From Pseudodesulfovibrio sp. (GTDB lineage: Bacteria > Desulfobacterota > Desulfovibrionia > Desulfovibrionales > Desulfovibrionaceae), in the NCBI GenBank assembly GCA_016342345.1, contig JAEINO010000025.1, positions 1 to 51,390 of the forward strand: DNA of 51,390 nt, written 5' to 3'. The notes beneath the pieces are model-generated. The model had not been told where the DNA came from, did not search any database, and saw nothing but the letters and a program-made list of their open reading frames with translations. Shown here in pieces: positions 34,594 through 41,654 of this stretch. The stretch's first letter is position 1. Each line of letters starts with the position of its first letter. A program made the position numbers and the translations under genes.

Positions 34594-35619
34594 ATGAAAA
34601 CCATGAACGTTGAAAACGCGGTCGGCACCGTATTGTGCCATGACATTACCCGCATAGTTCCGGGCGAAGCCAAAGGCCCTGCATTCCGCAGGGGGCATGT
34701 GGTCACCGAGGCCGACATCCCCACCCTGCTGGATATCGGCAAGGAACATCTCTACGTGTTCGATCCGGGCGATGGATATGTCCATGAGGATGATGCAGCC
34801 CGCCGCATTGCCAAGGCAGCCGCAGGCCCCGGCATAGACCTGAGCACCCCGGTGGAGGGCAAGATCACCCTGAGTGCCTCCATTGACGGGCTGGTGGACA
34901 TCGACACTGACACGCTTTTCAAGCTCAATTCCGTGAAAGACGTCATCTTCGGCACCATCCACACCAATCAACTGGCCAAAAAAGGCCGCAATCTGGCAGG
35001 CACCCGCGTCATTCCACTGGTGGTCCCGGAAGAGATCGTGGCCGAAGCCGAAACCATTCTCCGCGACAACGCTCCGCTTATTCAGATTCGCCCTCTCAAG
35101 GCCTGTCGCGTGGGTGTTGTCACCACCGGCAGCGAGGTCTACAGTGGCCGCATCAAGGACAAGTTCGGCCCGGTTATCAGAAAGAAATTCAAGAGTTACG
35201 GCAGCACTGTCATTGACCAGCGGCTTGTGTCGGACCAGCAGGACATGACCGTAAAGGCCATCCACGACCTGCTTGCCGAAGGTGCCGACTTCATTGTCCT
35301 GACCGGTGGAATGTCCGTGGACCCGGACGACCTGACCCCGGCCTCCATCCGTGCAGCCGGAGCAACAGTCACGACCTACGGCGCACCGACCTTTCCCGGA
35401 GCCATGTTCATGCTCGCCCATATCGGCGATGTGCCAGTGGTTGGCCTTCCGGGATGTGTCATGTATTACAAGGCGAGTATTTTCGATCTCATCATGCCTC
35501 GCATCCTGGCCGGAAAGGAAGTCACCCGCGACGACATCATCGCACTGGGACACGGCGGATTCTGCGAAGGCTGCAAGGAATGCCACTATCCGGCCTGCGG
35601 ATTCGGCAAAGGAGCATAA
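34594..35619 (+). CDS. MoeA/MogA-like molybdopterin-binding protein with Cys-rich tail
   Basis: The 341-residue product has a MoeA-like N-terminal part and a MoCF-binding domain (GVVTTGSEVYSGRIKD, LTGGMSVDPDDLTP, PGCVMYYKASIFD). The last 25 residues carry CEGCKECHYPACGFG, four clustered Cys that could bind metal or sulfur/selenium. It is found here between the BCCT transporter and XdhC, so it probably serves this hydroxylase rather than general cofactor synthesis. A partner role in selenium or sulfur transfer is only inference. Confidence 0.8.
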   Translation: MKTMNVENAVGTVLCHDITRIVPGEAKGPAFRRGHVVTEADIPTLLDIGKEHLYVFDPGDGYVHEDDAARRIAKAAAGPGIDLSTPVEGKITLSASIDGLVDIDTDTLFKLNSVKDVIFGTIHTNQLAKKGRNLAGTRVIPLVVPEEIVAEAETILRDNAPLIQIRPLKACRVGVVTTGSEVYSGRIKDKFGPVIRKKFKSYGSTVIDQRLVSDQQDMTVKAIHDLLAEGADFIVLTGGMSVDPDDLTPASIRAAGATVTTYGAPTFPGAMFMLAHIGDVPVVGLPGCVMYYKASIFDLIMPRILAGKEVTRDDIIALGHGGFCEGCKECHYPACGFGKGA

Positions 35620-35623
35620 AAGC

Positions 35624-36631
35624 ATGCGTGACGTATTTGAAGCCATCCTGCAATCCCTTGAACAGGATCAGGCCATTGTCCGTGCCTCGGTCATGAAAAG
35701 TTCGGGGTCCACGCCCCGTGCTGCCGGAGCCTCCATGGCCGTGTTCCCGGACGGTGCCATTATCGGCACCATTGGCGGCGGACTGGTCGAAAATGCAAGC
35801 ATTCACGCAGCAGTACGGATATTAAAAGACGGCGCATCCGAAATCCGGGAATTCGACCTCACGGGCAAGGACGCGGCCTCACAGGGCATGGTCTGCGGCG
35901 GGGAAATGACCATCCTTCTCGACCTCATGACCCCATGCGACGAACACATCTCCCTCGCAAAAGAAACCCTGAAGCTGTACAAGGCCGGGAAACCCGGCGT
36001 ATTCGCCACCATTTTAAACACGGACAAGACCGTTATCCGCAGGGGACTCTGGCCTCTTGGCGGCGAACTCCCGACAGGCGTGACGGAATTCACCATACCA
36101 GATCAGGCCCGCGCCCCGTTTGTCCACCCCCTTGAGAACGGGACACTCTTTGCCGAACCGCTGATTGTTGACGAGACCGTCCACTTCATCGGAGCAGGAC
36201 ACGTTGCCCAGGCCACGGCACGGCTTGCGGCCACCACCGGCTTCCGGGTAAACGTCATTGATGATCGCGCAGAATTCTCCAACGCGGCCCGGTTCCCGGA
36301 TGCGCAAAACGTGCGGGTCGTGGAAAGCCTCGACAACTGCCTGCCGGACTCGCTCACCCAGGACGACTATCTGGTCATCATGACACGCGGCCACCTGCAC
36401 GACAGAAACGTGCTGGCCCAGGCCCTGAAAACAAAGGCCGGCTACGTGGGCATGATCGGCAGCAAGAAAAAACGGACAACCGTCTACCAATCCCTGCTCG
36501 ACAACGGCTACACCCAGGACGATCTAAACCGCGTCCACTGCCCCATTGGCCTGCCCATCGGAGCCGAAACCCCGGAACAAATCGCGGTCAGCATCATGGC
36601 CGAACTCATTAAGTTCCGCGCCGGAATTTAG
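35624..36631 (+). CDS. XdhC/CoxI family maturation factor
   Basis: The 335-residue product belongs to the XdhC family, which binds molybdenum cofactor, protects its sulfuration (or selenation) and hands it to the apoenzyme. SSGSTPRAAGASMAV at the N-terminus and GTIGGGLVE, then GQGMVCGGEM-type CGGEM, are family signs. The C-terminal Rossmann part has FIGAGHVAQATARLAA and ends with GLPIGAETPEQIAVSIMAEL. GGAG lies before the ATG at 35624. It is the last gene of the operon. Confidence 0.9.
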   Translation: MRDVFEAILQSLEQDQAIVRASVMKSSGSTPRAAGASMAVFPDGAIIGTIGGGLVENASIHAAVRILKDGASEIREFDLTGKDAASQGMVCGGEMTILLDLMTPCDEHISLAKETLKLYKAGKPGVFATILNTDKTVIRRGLWPLGGELPTGVTEFTIPDQARAPFVHPLENGTLFAEPLIVDETVHFIGAGHVAQATARLAATTGFRVNVIDDRAEFSNAARFPDAQNVRVVESLDNCLPDSLTQDDYLVIMTRGHLHDRNVLAQALKTKAGYVGMIGSKKKRTTVYQSLLDNGYTQDDLNRVHCPIGLPIGAETPEQIAVSIMAELIKFRAGI

Positions 36632-36667
36632 TGACAGCACGAATAAATTTGGATTTATAGAATAAAC

Positions 36668-36698
36668 AAAGCCCCCAACCGCAAGGTTGGGGGCTTTT
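36668..36698 (+). terminator. Terminator of the hydroxylase operon
   Basis: AAAGCCCCCAACC pairs perfectly with GGTTGGGGGCTTT around GCAA. A T-run follows, 36 bases beyond the xdhC-like stop. Confidence 0.92.
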
Positions 36699-36801
36699 GT
36701 GTTGTTTTATCAGGAACAATAATCTGACATCAAAACAATTCAAATTTCGCCGCTCGTTGATCAGACAGAGTGGACCTATATTTAAATAAGCCATTCCGTT
36801 T

Positions 36802-37302
36802 TCATTGCTTAATTATTAACGCCTTCATCAAATTCCAAGAAGATACGGTACGGCACCATCGATTGTGTTTTATGCAGAACTGCTGCCATCGCTTGTAGTC
36901 AGGGTATTTTATTGAGTAGTCATACATTGGAAAATTCACCAAAATGGGCGAAAGTTTAGAACCATCAGAAGACTCAACATCTTCGATGTCCAATTCCCAT
37001 TCTGATCTCTCGTCAAATTTGTGGAGACCTTCTTCATCTTCCCAATAGACATACCGATCTTGCAACTTGTCAGGCAGCCCCGCTTCCAAAGGATTGTAGG
37101 AGCGAAATGGTTGTTTGACAGAGGTTGAATTCCAACCTTTTGGTAGCCTTGAATTTGGAAATGACTTCTCATCCCAATTATCAAAAGAGGGGTTTTGTGT
37201 TCTGCCTTTTGATTTGCCATGTCTAACTGTTGGCATATGTTTGCCCCAACACCGGACTCCAAAAATGATGATCAGTCCTATTAATGGGAATAGCCACTCC
37301 AC
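36802..37302 (-). CDS. Hypothetical membrane-anchored protein
   Basis: I do not recognise this 166-residue product. It starts with one likely membrane helix (LFPLIGLIIIFGV), then a polar, Trp/Tyr-rich domain (SYNPLEAGLPD; YVYWEDEEGLHKFDE; KYPDYKRWQQF). I prefer the GTG at 37302, which overlaps the TAG of the upstream lipoprotein gene, over a TTG at 37329. The base composition is more AT-rich than that of the neighbouring operon. It pairs with the lipoprotein gene as a two-gene unit between the hydroxylase island and the prophage. Confidence 0.55.
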   Translation of the reverse strand: MEWLFPLIGLIIIFGVRCWGKHMPTVRHGKSKGRTQNPSFDNWDEKSFPNSRLPKGWNSTSVKQPFRSYNPLEAGLPDKLQDRYVYWEDEEGLHKFDERSEWELDIEDVESSDGSKLSPILVNFPMYDYSIKYPDYKRWQQFCIKHNRWCRTVSSWNLMKALIIKQ

Positions 37303-37673
37303 TACTTCGGACTCCCATCCTGATTGCAATAAGCACCAAAAGCCGCAGGATGCCCTCTCTCCGTTGCCTCTTTGAAGGCTTCACAGGCTTCCGTTTTGTC
37401 CCCTCGATATAAGAGTAATTGTCCAACCCAATAAGGAGAATGGAAATCCTTTGGTACCTGAAGAGCCACGGCTCTACAAAAGTCTAGACAGTCATTTCTA
37501 TCTTTGTCAGTCACTCTTAGAATTGTGTTGGGCGTTGTATAACCGTCTGCCAAGACCACACACGCATGAACCTTTTCGGCATCAGTGTTTAGGCTTAAAA
37601 TATACCTTTCCGCCTTACTCGCACACCCCACAAGCAAAGCCAGCACCACCGCCACCATTATGATTTTCCGCAT
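37302..37673 (-). CDS. Hypothetical small lipoprotein
   Basis: The 123-residue product begins with a signal peptide and the lipobox LLVGCAS near residue 16. The mature part has four further Cys and an ending reminiscent of a Sel1/TPR repeat (ACEAFKEATERGHPAAFGAYC). GGAGGG lies 8 bases before the ATG at 37673. Function unknown. It overlaps the next gene by its stop codon (TAGTG). Confidence 0.65.
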   Translation of the reverse strand: MRKIIMVAVVLALLVGCASKAERYILSLNTDAEKVHACVVLADGYTTPNTILRVTDKDRNDCLDFCRAVALQVPKDFHSPYWVGQLLLYRGDKTEACEAFKEATERGHPAAFGAYCNQDGSPK

Positions 37674-38044
37674 TATAGAAGCCCTCCGGTATCGCACTCA
37701 AGATGTAACTATCCGAACCGATACCAGAAACCATGTAAACCATCAATTTACCATTCGCATTTCACGGAAGAGACACTTAATTCTGAAATAAGAAAGTTTA
37801 AAACAATATTAAATACAAAATATCAACTGACTATCTTCAACGATTAATCGAAGGGATTCGTGCAGTCTAAATATTCCACGAACATACCACTCAGGGTCAT
37901 TCCACGGCACTATTCACACCCGATTGACCTTGTATGGGAGAAGGGTAAGATGGTAGGATGATAACCACCTTAATTAGTAGCTATAACCGAAGGCGCGGTA
38001 GTTTGCATGATGATTTCACCCACAACTTTCACAGGGCGCAAAGA

Positions 38045-38078
38045 AAAATCCCAACAGTCGTTAAACTATTGGGATTTG
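38045..38078 (-). terminator. Hairpin after the tRNA-like site
   Basis: AATCCCAA pairs with TTGGGATT around a 16-base loop, 12 bases beyond the CCA end of the tRNA-like sequence. It may be the old tRNA terminator, left of the prophage. Confidence 0.5.
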
Positions 38079-38090
38079 TTAGGATCTGAG

Positions 38091-38164
38091 TGGTGGGTCA
38101 CCAAGGAATCGAACCTTGAACCTCCGGATTAAGAGGACAGACGTTACAACCACTACAGCTACCC
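38091..38164 (-). other. tRNA-Lys(CTT)-like att site at the prophage edge
   Basis: A 74-base minus-strand sequence ends in a sound 3' half: anticodon loop CTCTTAA, T-arm CAAGG-TTCGATT-CCTTG, 3' acceptor strand GTGACCC, discriminator A and CCA. The 5' half is degraded: the anticodon stem has two mismatches and one wobble, and the acceptor has one mismatch. This pattern fits an integration site in the tRNA 3' half, where phage DNA replaced the 5' side. An intact copy should lie at the other prophage end, outside the window. The rest of 37674-38267 holds no supported gene. Confidence 0.55.
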
Positions 38165-38208
38165 TTTCCCGCCTGATTGCTTGACTTTCCTCATTTTTGA
38201 CTGATAGA

Positions 38209-38265
38209 CCGTACCCCATAGATACCCCTTTTAGACTGTAAAATGAGGGGCCAACGAGGGGCAGA
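38209..38265 (+). repeat. Short direct repeats before the integrase, possible arm sites
   Basis: TACCCC occurs twice 11 bases apart, and GAGGGGC twice 11 bases apart (GAGGGGCCAACGAGGGGC), just before the integrase start. Paired short repeats here could be integrase arm-type or excisionase sites. The second pair also supplies the ribosome site GAGG. Confidence 0.3.
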
Positions 38266-38267
38266 TC

Positions 38268-39548
38268 ATGGCTATCAAAAAGTTCTCCACCGACTATCCC
38301 GGCATCCGTTACCGCGAGCATGCCAGCCGCATGTGCGGTCGTAAGCTCGATCGCTACTACTACATCCGCTATCGTCCTGAGCGCGGTGGTAAGCAGCGCG
38401 AAGAAGGCATCGGCTGGACAAGTCAAGGCTGGAGCCCTCGCAAAGTCTTTGAAGACGTTCTCAACCCGATCCAACGTGCCTGTGATACCGGAAAAGGTCC
38501 GCGCTCCCTCAAAGAAATGCGCGAGGCTGCAAAGCTGACCGAAGCCGAAATCGAAGCCGAGGCCGTCCAGGAGGAGAAGCAAGGCATCACCTTCGCCGAA
38601 GTGGCCGGCCGCTTCGTTGAGTGGGCCAAGGAAAACAAAGCCTCCTGGAAGGACGATGAAACACGCCTGCGCCTGCATGTGACCCCTCGCTTGGGCGAGA
38701 AGTCCATGACCACTATCACCACCAACGACATCGAGCGGATGAAGACCCAGCTCAAGCACATCAAACCGAAGCGCGGAAGGCATGCCACCTTGCGCCCGGC
38801 CACCATCACGCAGTGCCTTGCCGTGACACGCACCGTGTTCAACTTCGCCATGGAAACGCCGCTGAAGGACGACAATCCCGATGTTATGGTATTCACTGGC
38901 CGCAACCCGGCCCGTATGTCCTCCAAATTCAAGGGCGGCGTTCGCCCCCTGAAATTCGACAATCGCCGTATGCGGATATTTAACAATGAAGAGCTGGGGA
39001 AGCTCATGGAGGCGACGTGTGTTTCCTCTCAGGATTTGCACGATATTAGCCTCCTCGCCCTGGACGTGGGCATCCGCCGCCGCGAAGTCGTGGCACTGCG
39101 TCCGGAGTTCTTTATCCGCGAATCTATGGCCCTCAAAATTTTTGACCCGAAGAACAGTCTGACCCGCACCGTGTTCATCGGCTCCCTGATCCCCAAGGCC
39201 GCCGACATGATGCTGGCCCGCATGGACCGACTCCCGAAAAGAACCAACTGGATATTTCCCGGTCGATGGGGCGACCAGCGAGACCTGACCTCGATTACAC
39301 GACAATTCGGTGTGGTCTGCGGTTGGCTCAAAATCAATGATCATGTCACGGACGATAGGATGCGGGCCGTGTTCCACTCCCTGCGCCACACTCACGCCAC
39401 GAGAATGCTGGAGAAAGGCGTCGATATTTACTCCCTCAAGGACCTCATGGGCCATGAGGATATCGCGGTCACCGAGCGGTATCTCCACCTCTGCGACCAT
39501 GCCAAACGCAAGAAGGCCCTCAAGGGCGGCGGGTTTGATATTAGATAG
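38268..39548 (+). CDS. int: Phage tyrosine-type integrase
   Basis: The 426-residue recombinase has an N-terminal arm-binding part (PGIRYREH...YYYIRYR), an SAM-like core-binding domain around residues 105-200 and a catalytic domain. Catalytic residues visible are Arg in GIRRREVVAL, HSLRHTHAT (His-x-x-Arg) and LMGHEDIAVTERYLHL with the nucleophilic Tyr. It begins about 100 bases inside the tRNA-like att site and reads away from it, as expected for prophage integrases. Its end overlaps the convergent xis-like gene by 8 bases. Confidence 0.93.
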   Translation: MAIKKFSTDYPGIRYREHASRMCGRKLDRYYYIRYRPERGGKQREEGIGWTSQGWSPRKVFEDVLNPIQRACDTGKGPRSLKEMREAAKLTEAEIEAEAVQEEKQGITFAEVAGRFVEWAKENKASWKDDETRLRLHVTPRLGEKSMTTITTNDIERMKTQLKHIKPKRGRHATLRPATITQCLAVTRTVFNFAMETPLKDDNPDVMVFTGRNPARMSSKFKGGVRPLKFDNRRMRIFNNEELGKLMEATCVSSQDLHDISLLALDVGIRRREVVALRPEFFIRESMALKIFDPKNSLTRTVFIGSLIPKAADMMLARMDRLPKRTNWIFPGRWGDQRDLTSITRQFGVVCGWLKINDHVTDDRMRAVFHSLRHTHATRMLEKGVDIYSLKDLMGHEDIAVTERYLHLCDHAKRKKALKGGGFDIR

Positions 39549-39807
39549 TTGGGTTAACGACAATTTCGGACACTCCTTTACCTTCAAGATATTCAAGGAA
39601 AAACGGGGTCGGGTAGCAACGCTTTCCCGCGATATAGATGGCCTTGCGCGGGCCCTTGCCCTTCTCGTCGTCATTCTGAACAGTCTTCGGCTTGATGGCT
39701 CCACCAGTAAAATGATGGACGCTTGACCGCGCAATGAAAGGCGGCATCAGCCCGACAAACTCCCCAAGGATGCCAAGCTCCGGCTGTGGTTGTTTTGGTC
39801 TTGCCAT
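39541..39807 (-). CDS. Small phage DNA-binding protein, possible excisionase
   Basis: The 88-residue product has a likely helix-turn-helix region (FIARSSVHHFTGGAIKPKTV) and a winged-like end (AIYIAGKRCYPTPFFLEYLE). This pattern is seen in excisionase/AlpA-type proteins, but I cannot match it firmly. AGGAGA precedes the ATG at 39807. Size and position beside the integrase favour a role in excision or control of int. Confidence 0.55.
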   Translation of the reverse strand: MARPKQPQPELGILGEFVGLMPPFIARSSVHHFTGGAIKPKTVQNDDEKGKGPRKAIYIAGKRCYPTPFFLEYLEGKGVSEIVVNPTI

Positions 39808-39818
39808 TAGATTCTCCT

Positions 39819-40043
39819 TTATTCCTCCCCGCCCACCGGCAGGTCTTCGACAATCACCTTCACGCGCCGCTTGATGACGCGATGCCCGTTGCACATGCGA
39901 CAAACGCCGTCATATTCATCGACCAATATTGGCGACTCCGTGCCGTGCCCCTCGCACCGAGGACAGACGATCTGCCCCTCGGCCAGGATCGACCGGGCCT
40001 CCAGCAAAAATTCCTGATTTTCAATTTGCTCCTGTCGTGTCAC
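39819..40043 (-). CDS. Small zinc-ribbon protein (DnaJ-like CxxCxGxG)
   Basis: The 74-residue product holds two CxxC knuckles, CPRCEGHGT and CRMCNGHRV, in the CxxCxGxG style of DnaJ zinc domains. Such small proteins are common in phage early regions, with unknown roles. The GTG start at 40043 follows GAGGA by four bases. It sits just upstream of the xis-like gene in a short leftward operon. Confidence 0.6.
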   Translation of the reverse strand: MTRQEQIENQEFLLEARSILAEGQIVCPRCEGHGTESPILVDEYDGVCRMCNGHRVIKRRVKVIVEDLPVGGEE

Positions 40044-40084
40044 ATTATCCTCGCTGCCGGGTCGTTCCCGACGGTAACGCGAAT

Positions 40085-40112
40085 GAGAGGCCACGCCGCA
40101 AGGTGCGGCCTC
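40085..40112. terminator. Hairpin inside the leftward int-flanking operon
   Basis: GAGAGGCC pairs with GGCCTCTC, with further GC pairing inside. T-rich sequence follows on the plus strand (TCGTTTGTG). It may be an attenuator. Confidence 0.45.
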
Positions 40113-40121
40113 TCTCGTTTG

Positions 40122-40165
40122 TGACAACCGCGCCCGCAAGCGTCCGGCCCTTGGGCGCGGTTGTC
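40122..40165. repeat. 13-bp perfect inverted repeat
   Basis: GACAACCGCGCCC and GGGCGCGGTTGTC are exact inverses around 18 bases. With the hairpin 10 bases to the left it forms a double structure in the leader of the zinc-ribbon gene. Terminator, RNA switch or protein site are all possible. Confidence 0.6.
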
Positions 40166-40252
40166 TTCCGGCAGATGGCAAGCATCAGACTGCCTGACAC
40201 CGTTCGGGGAGGGGCTTTTATGAAATTTCTTTTTGGCCATGGTAATTATCCA

Positions 40253-40345
40253 TCAGTTGATTTTCCGAACCAATCCGGTGAGGAACATGCACACGGTCGA
40301 AAAAAGGTTGCCCAGCAACATGATAATGGCTTCAAGGTGTCTCAT
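40253..40345 (-). CDS. Predicted 30-residue hydrophobic peptide
   Basis: A short frame reads MRHLEAIIMLLGNLFSTVCM and ten more residues, ending VRKIN. AGGAG lies seven bases before the ATG. It has one membrane-length hydrophobic stretch between charged ends, like small phage membrane or toxin peptides. It is divergent from the promoter region of the ParB-like gene. Support is the ribosome site and the packing only. Confidence 0.4.
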   Translation of the reverse strand: MRHLEAIIMLLGNLFSTVCMFLTGLVRKIN

Positions 40346-40454
40346 GGTGTTCTCCTTTGTCTGATGCGTTCATATTCTCAGACATTTTTACAAACTCTTT
40401 GCATTTATTTTAAACTTTTTCACAACTATCTTAAATTATTTGATATAAATTTGA

Positions 40455-40495
40455 AGAAAATGCTTGCATTTTGCGCTAGCATTTGGCATATTGTA
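40455..40495 (+). promoter_or_regulatory. Promoter/operator region of the ParB-like gene
   Basis: The AT-rich stretch contains the direct repeats GCTTGCATTT and GCTAGCATTT 13 bases apart and the palindrome AAAATGC-TT-GCATTTT. A -10-like CATATT lies 17 bases after TTGCAT. The repeats may be operator sites for the RHH protein encoded downstream. Confidence 0.4.
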
Positions 40496-40537
40496 ATCAA
40501 CGAGGGGGCGGAAAGCCCAAAACAAAAGGAAAACAAA

Positions 40538-40837
40538 ATGATCATCAGCAGCCAACGCTATATCAACGAAGAAATCGTAGCCGAAAAGATCGAAGCCGCC
40601 GATTACGTTGTCTCCGTGTCCCGCGAATTTGGAATAGACGGTGAAACCTACCGCGTAATTATAGACGGGCATCACAGCCTGGAAGCCGCAACCCGCACCG
40701 GCAGTACCCCCGAATTTGAAGAAGTTGAAACCGAGACCGACAGCCTCCTTGATATAGATGACATCAACGGTTTTTTGGACGATCACTATGTAGACTGTTA
40801 CTGGTACAATATCGAAACCGGCCGCGAAATTTGGTAA
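40538..40837 (+). CDS. ParB-like domain small protein
   Basis: The 99-residue product has YRVIIDGHHSLEAATRTG, which resembles the ParB/Srx catalytic loop (VIDGHHRLxAA). The acidic second half (DDINGFLDDHYVDCYW) is unlike full ParB. Stand-alone ParB-fold proteins in phages can be nucleases, adenylases or regulators; I cannot choose. AAAAGGA lies upstream. It is the first of three genes with the RHH protein and an unknown protein. Confidence 0.6.
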   Translation: MIISSQRYINEEIVAEKIEAADYVVSVSREFGIDGETYRVIIDGHHSLEAATRTGSTPEFEEVETETDSLLDIDDINGFLDDHYVDCYWYNIETGREIW

Positions 40838-40849
40838 GGAGAAAACCTC

Positions 40850-41200
40850 ATGCCGACCATCACTATCCGCAATATCGACGACAAGACCGTCAAGGCCCTC
40901 AAGTCCCTCGCCAAAGATCGCGGCATCCCTTACAACTCCGTCGAGGAGCTGCTCCGGCGGGAGATCGCCCACATGACCAGGGCCGAAAACGTGTCCGGCA
41001 CCGATCTGCCCATTACTCTCTACATGACCCCCGCTCTGCCACGTCACTACGTTGCCGAGCGCGAGGACGGCAGCCGCTGGATTATCCTCGCCACCACGAC
41101 CGGCAAACAGTCGTGGGCCAGTGCCAGCGAGTACAAGGGCAACTACGATCTGGAGCGTCTGCCGGATTACATGGCAAAAATGTATCTGCCAGAGGATTAA
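40850..41200 (+). CDS. RHH-type DNA-binding protein (FitA-like N-terminus)
   Basis: The first 45 residues (MPTITIRNIDDKTVKALK, then KDRGIPYNSVEELLRREI) match the ribbon-helix-helix antitoxin/repressor fold seen in FitA. The remaining 70 residues (SGTDLPITLYMTPALPRHYVA; GKQSWASASEYKG) form an unknown domain. No VapC/FitB toxin follows, so an antitoxin role is doubtful; a phage repressor is more likely. It lies 12 bases after the ParB-like gene. Confidence 0.6.
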   Translation: MPTITIRNIDDKTVKALKSLAKDRGIPYNSVEELLRREIAHMTRAENVSGTDLPITLYMTPALPRHYVAEREDGSRWIILATTTGKQSWASASEYKGNYDLERLPDYMAKMYLPED

Positions 41201-41203
41201 AGA

Positions 41204-41632
41204 GTGGCCCGACAAGCAACCATCATCGGCAAGGCCGAAGACATTACCGGAGAGGTGTGGGACGTGCGCGAGTTGCGTCCTACGCCTCACGGCTTTGACA
41301 TCTTGCTCGGCTGGCCTCGGTCTGTCCAACGTGGCCCCGGTGGCGGCGGTGTGCGCGTGATCCTGACCCCGCACCTTGCCGACTATCTTGCCGCTCACTG
41401 CCATGCTCCCAACAAGATTGATCTGCCCATCGGCGGCACGACCATCAAGAGGCTGCGCAAACTGCTCGGCCAGGACTGGACGCTGGACAACGAGCAGTGG
41501 TGGCACGACCACAAGGCCGAATTGCTGGCATCCACGCTGACTGATTTTTGCCAACGCCACAGCAAGAGCCTGGGCGCGGCCAGTCAATGGCGAGCAGTGT
41601 TTGGTGGTAAGCGGTATAGTCATCGTCGTTGA
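41204..41632 (+). CDS. Unknown phage protein with HTH-like tail
   Basis: I do not recognise this 142-residue product. The middle has LPIGGTTIKRLRKLLGQDW and the end TLTDFCQRHSKSLGAASQW, which could be a DNA-binding helix-turn-helix. The GTG start at 41204 follows AGAGGA by 7 bases and lies 3 bases past the RHH gene stop, so the three genes form one unit. Confidence 0.55.
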   Translation: MARQATIIGKAEDITGEVWDVRELRPTPHGFDILLGWPRSVQRGPGGGGVRVILTPHLADYLAAHCHAPNKIDLPIGGTTIKRLRKLLGQDWTLDNEQWWHDHKAELLASTLTDFCQRHSKSLGAASQWRAVFGGKRYSHRR

Positions 41633-41654
41633 TCTCATGAGGTTGTATCAGTGG

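Noticed and set aside
34219-35646. 475-codon minus-strand open frame
   Set aside because: Antisense to the BCCT and MoeA-like genes, both strongly supported; composition typical of a shadow frame.
38091-38164. Functional tRNA-Lys gene
   Set aside because: Two mismatches in the anticodon stem and one in the acceptor stem make function unlikely; an att remnant fits better.
38079-39734. 551-codon minus-strand open frame
   Set aside because: Covers the integrase in antisense; the integrase has all catalytic residues, so this is a shadow.
40040-40240. 66-codon minus-strand frame with a GTGA overlap to the zinc-ribbon gene
   Set aside because: It spans the two strong hairpins, is low-complexity and basic, and has no convincing ribosome site; the hairpins explain the region better.
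40850-41632. FitAB-type toxin-antitoxin pair
   Set aside because: The RHH protein resembles FitA only at its N-terminus and the next gene has no PIN-domain aspartates.
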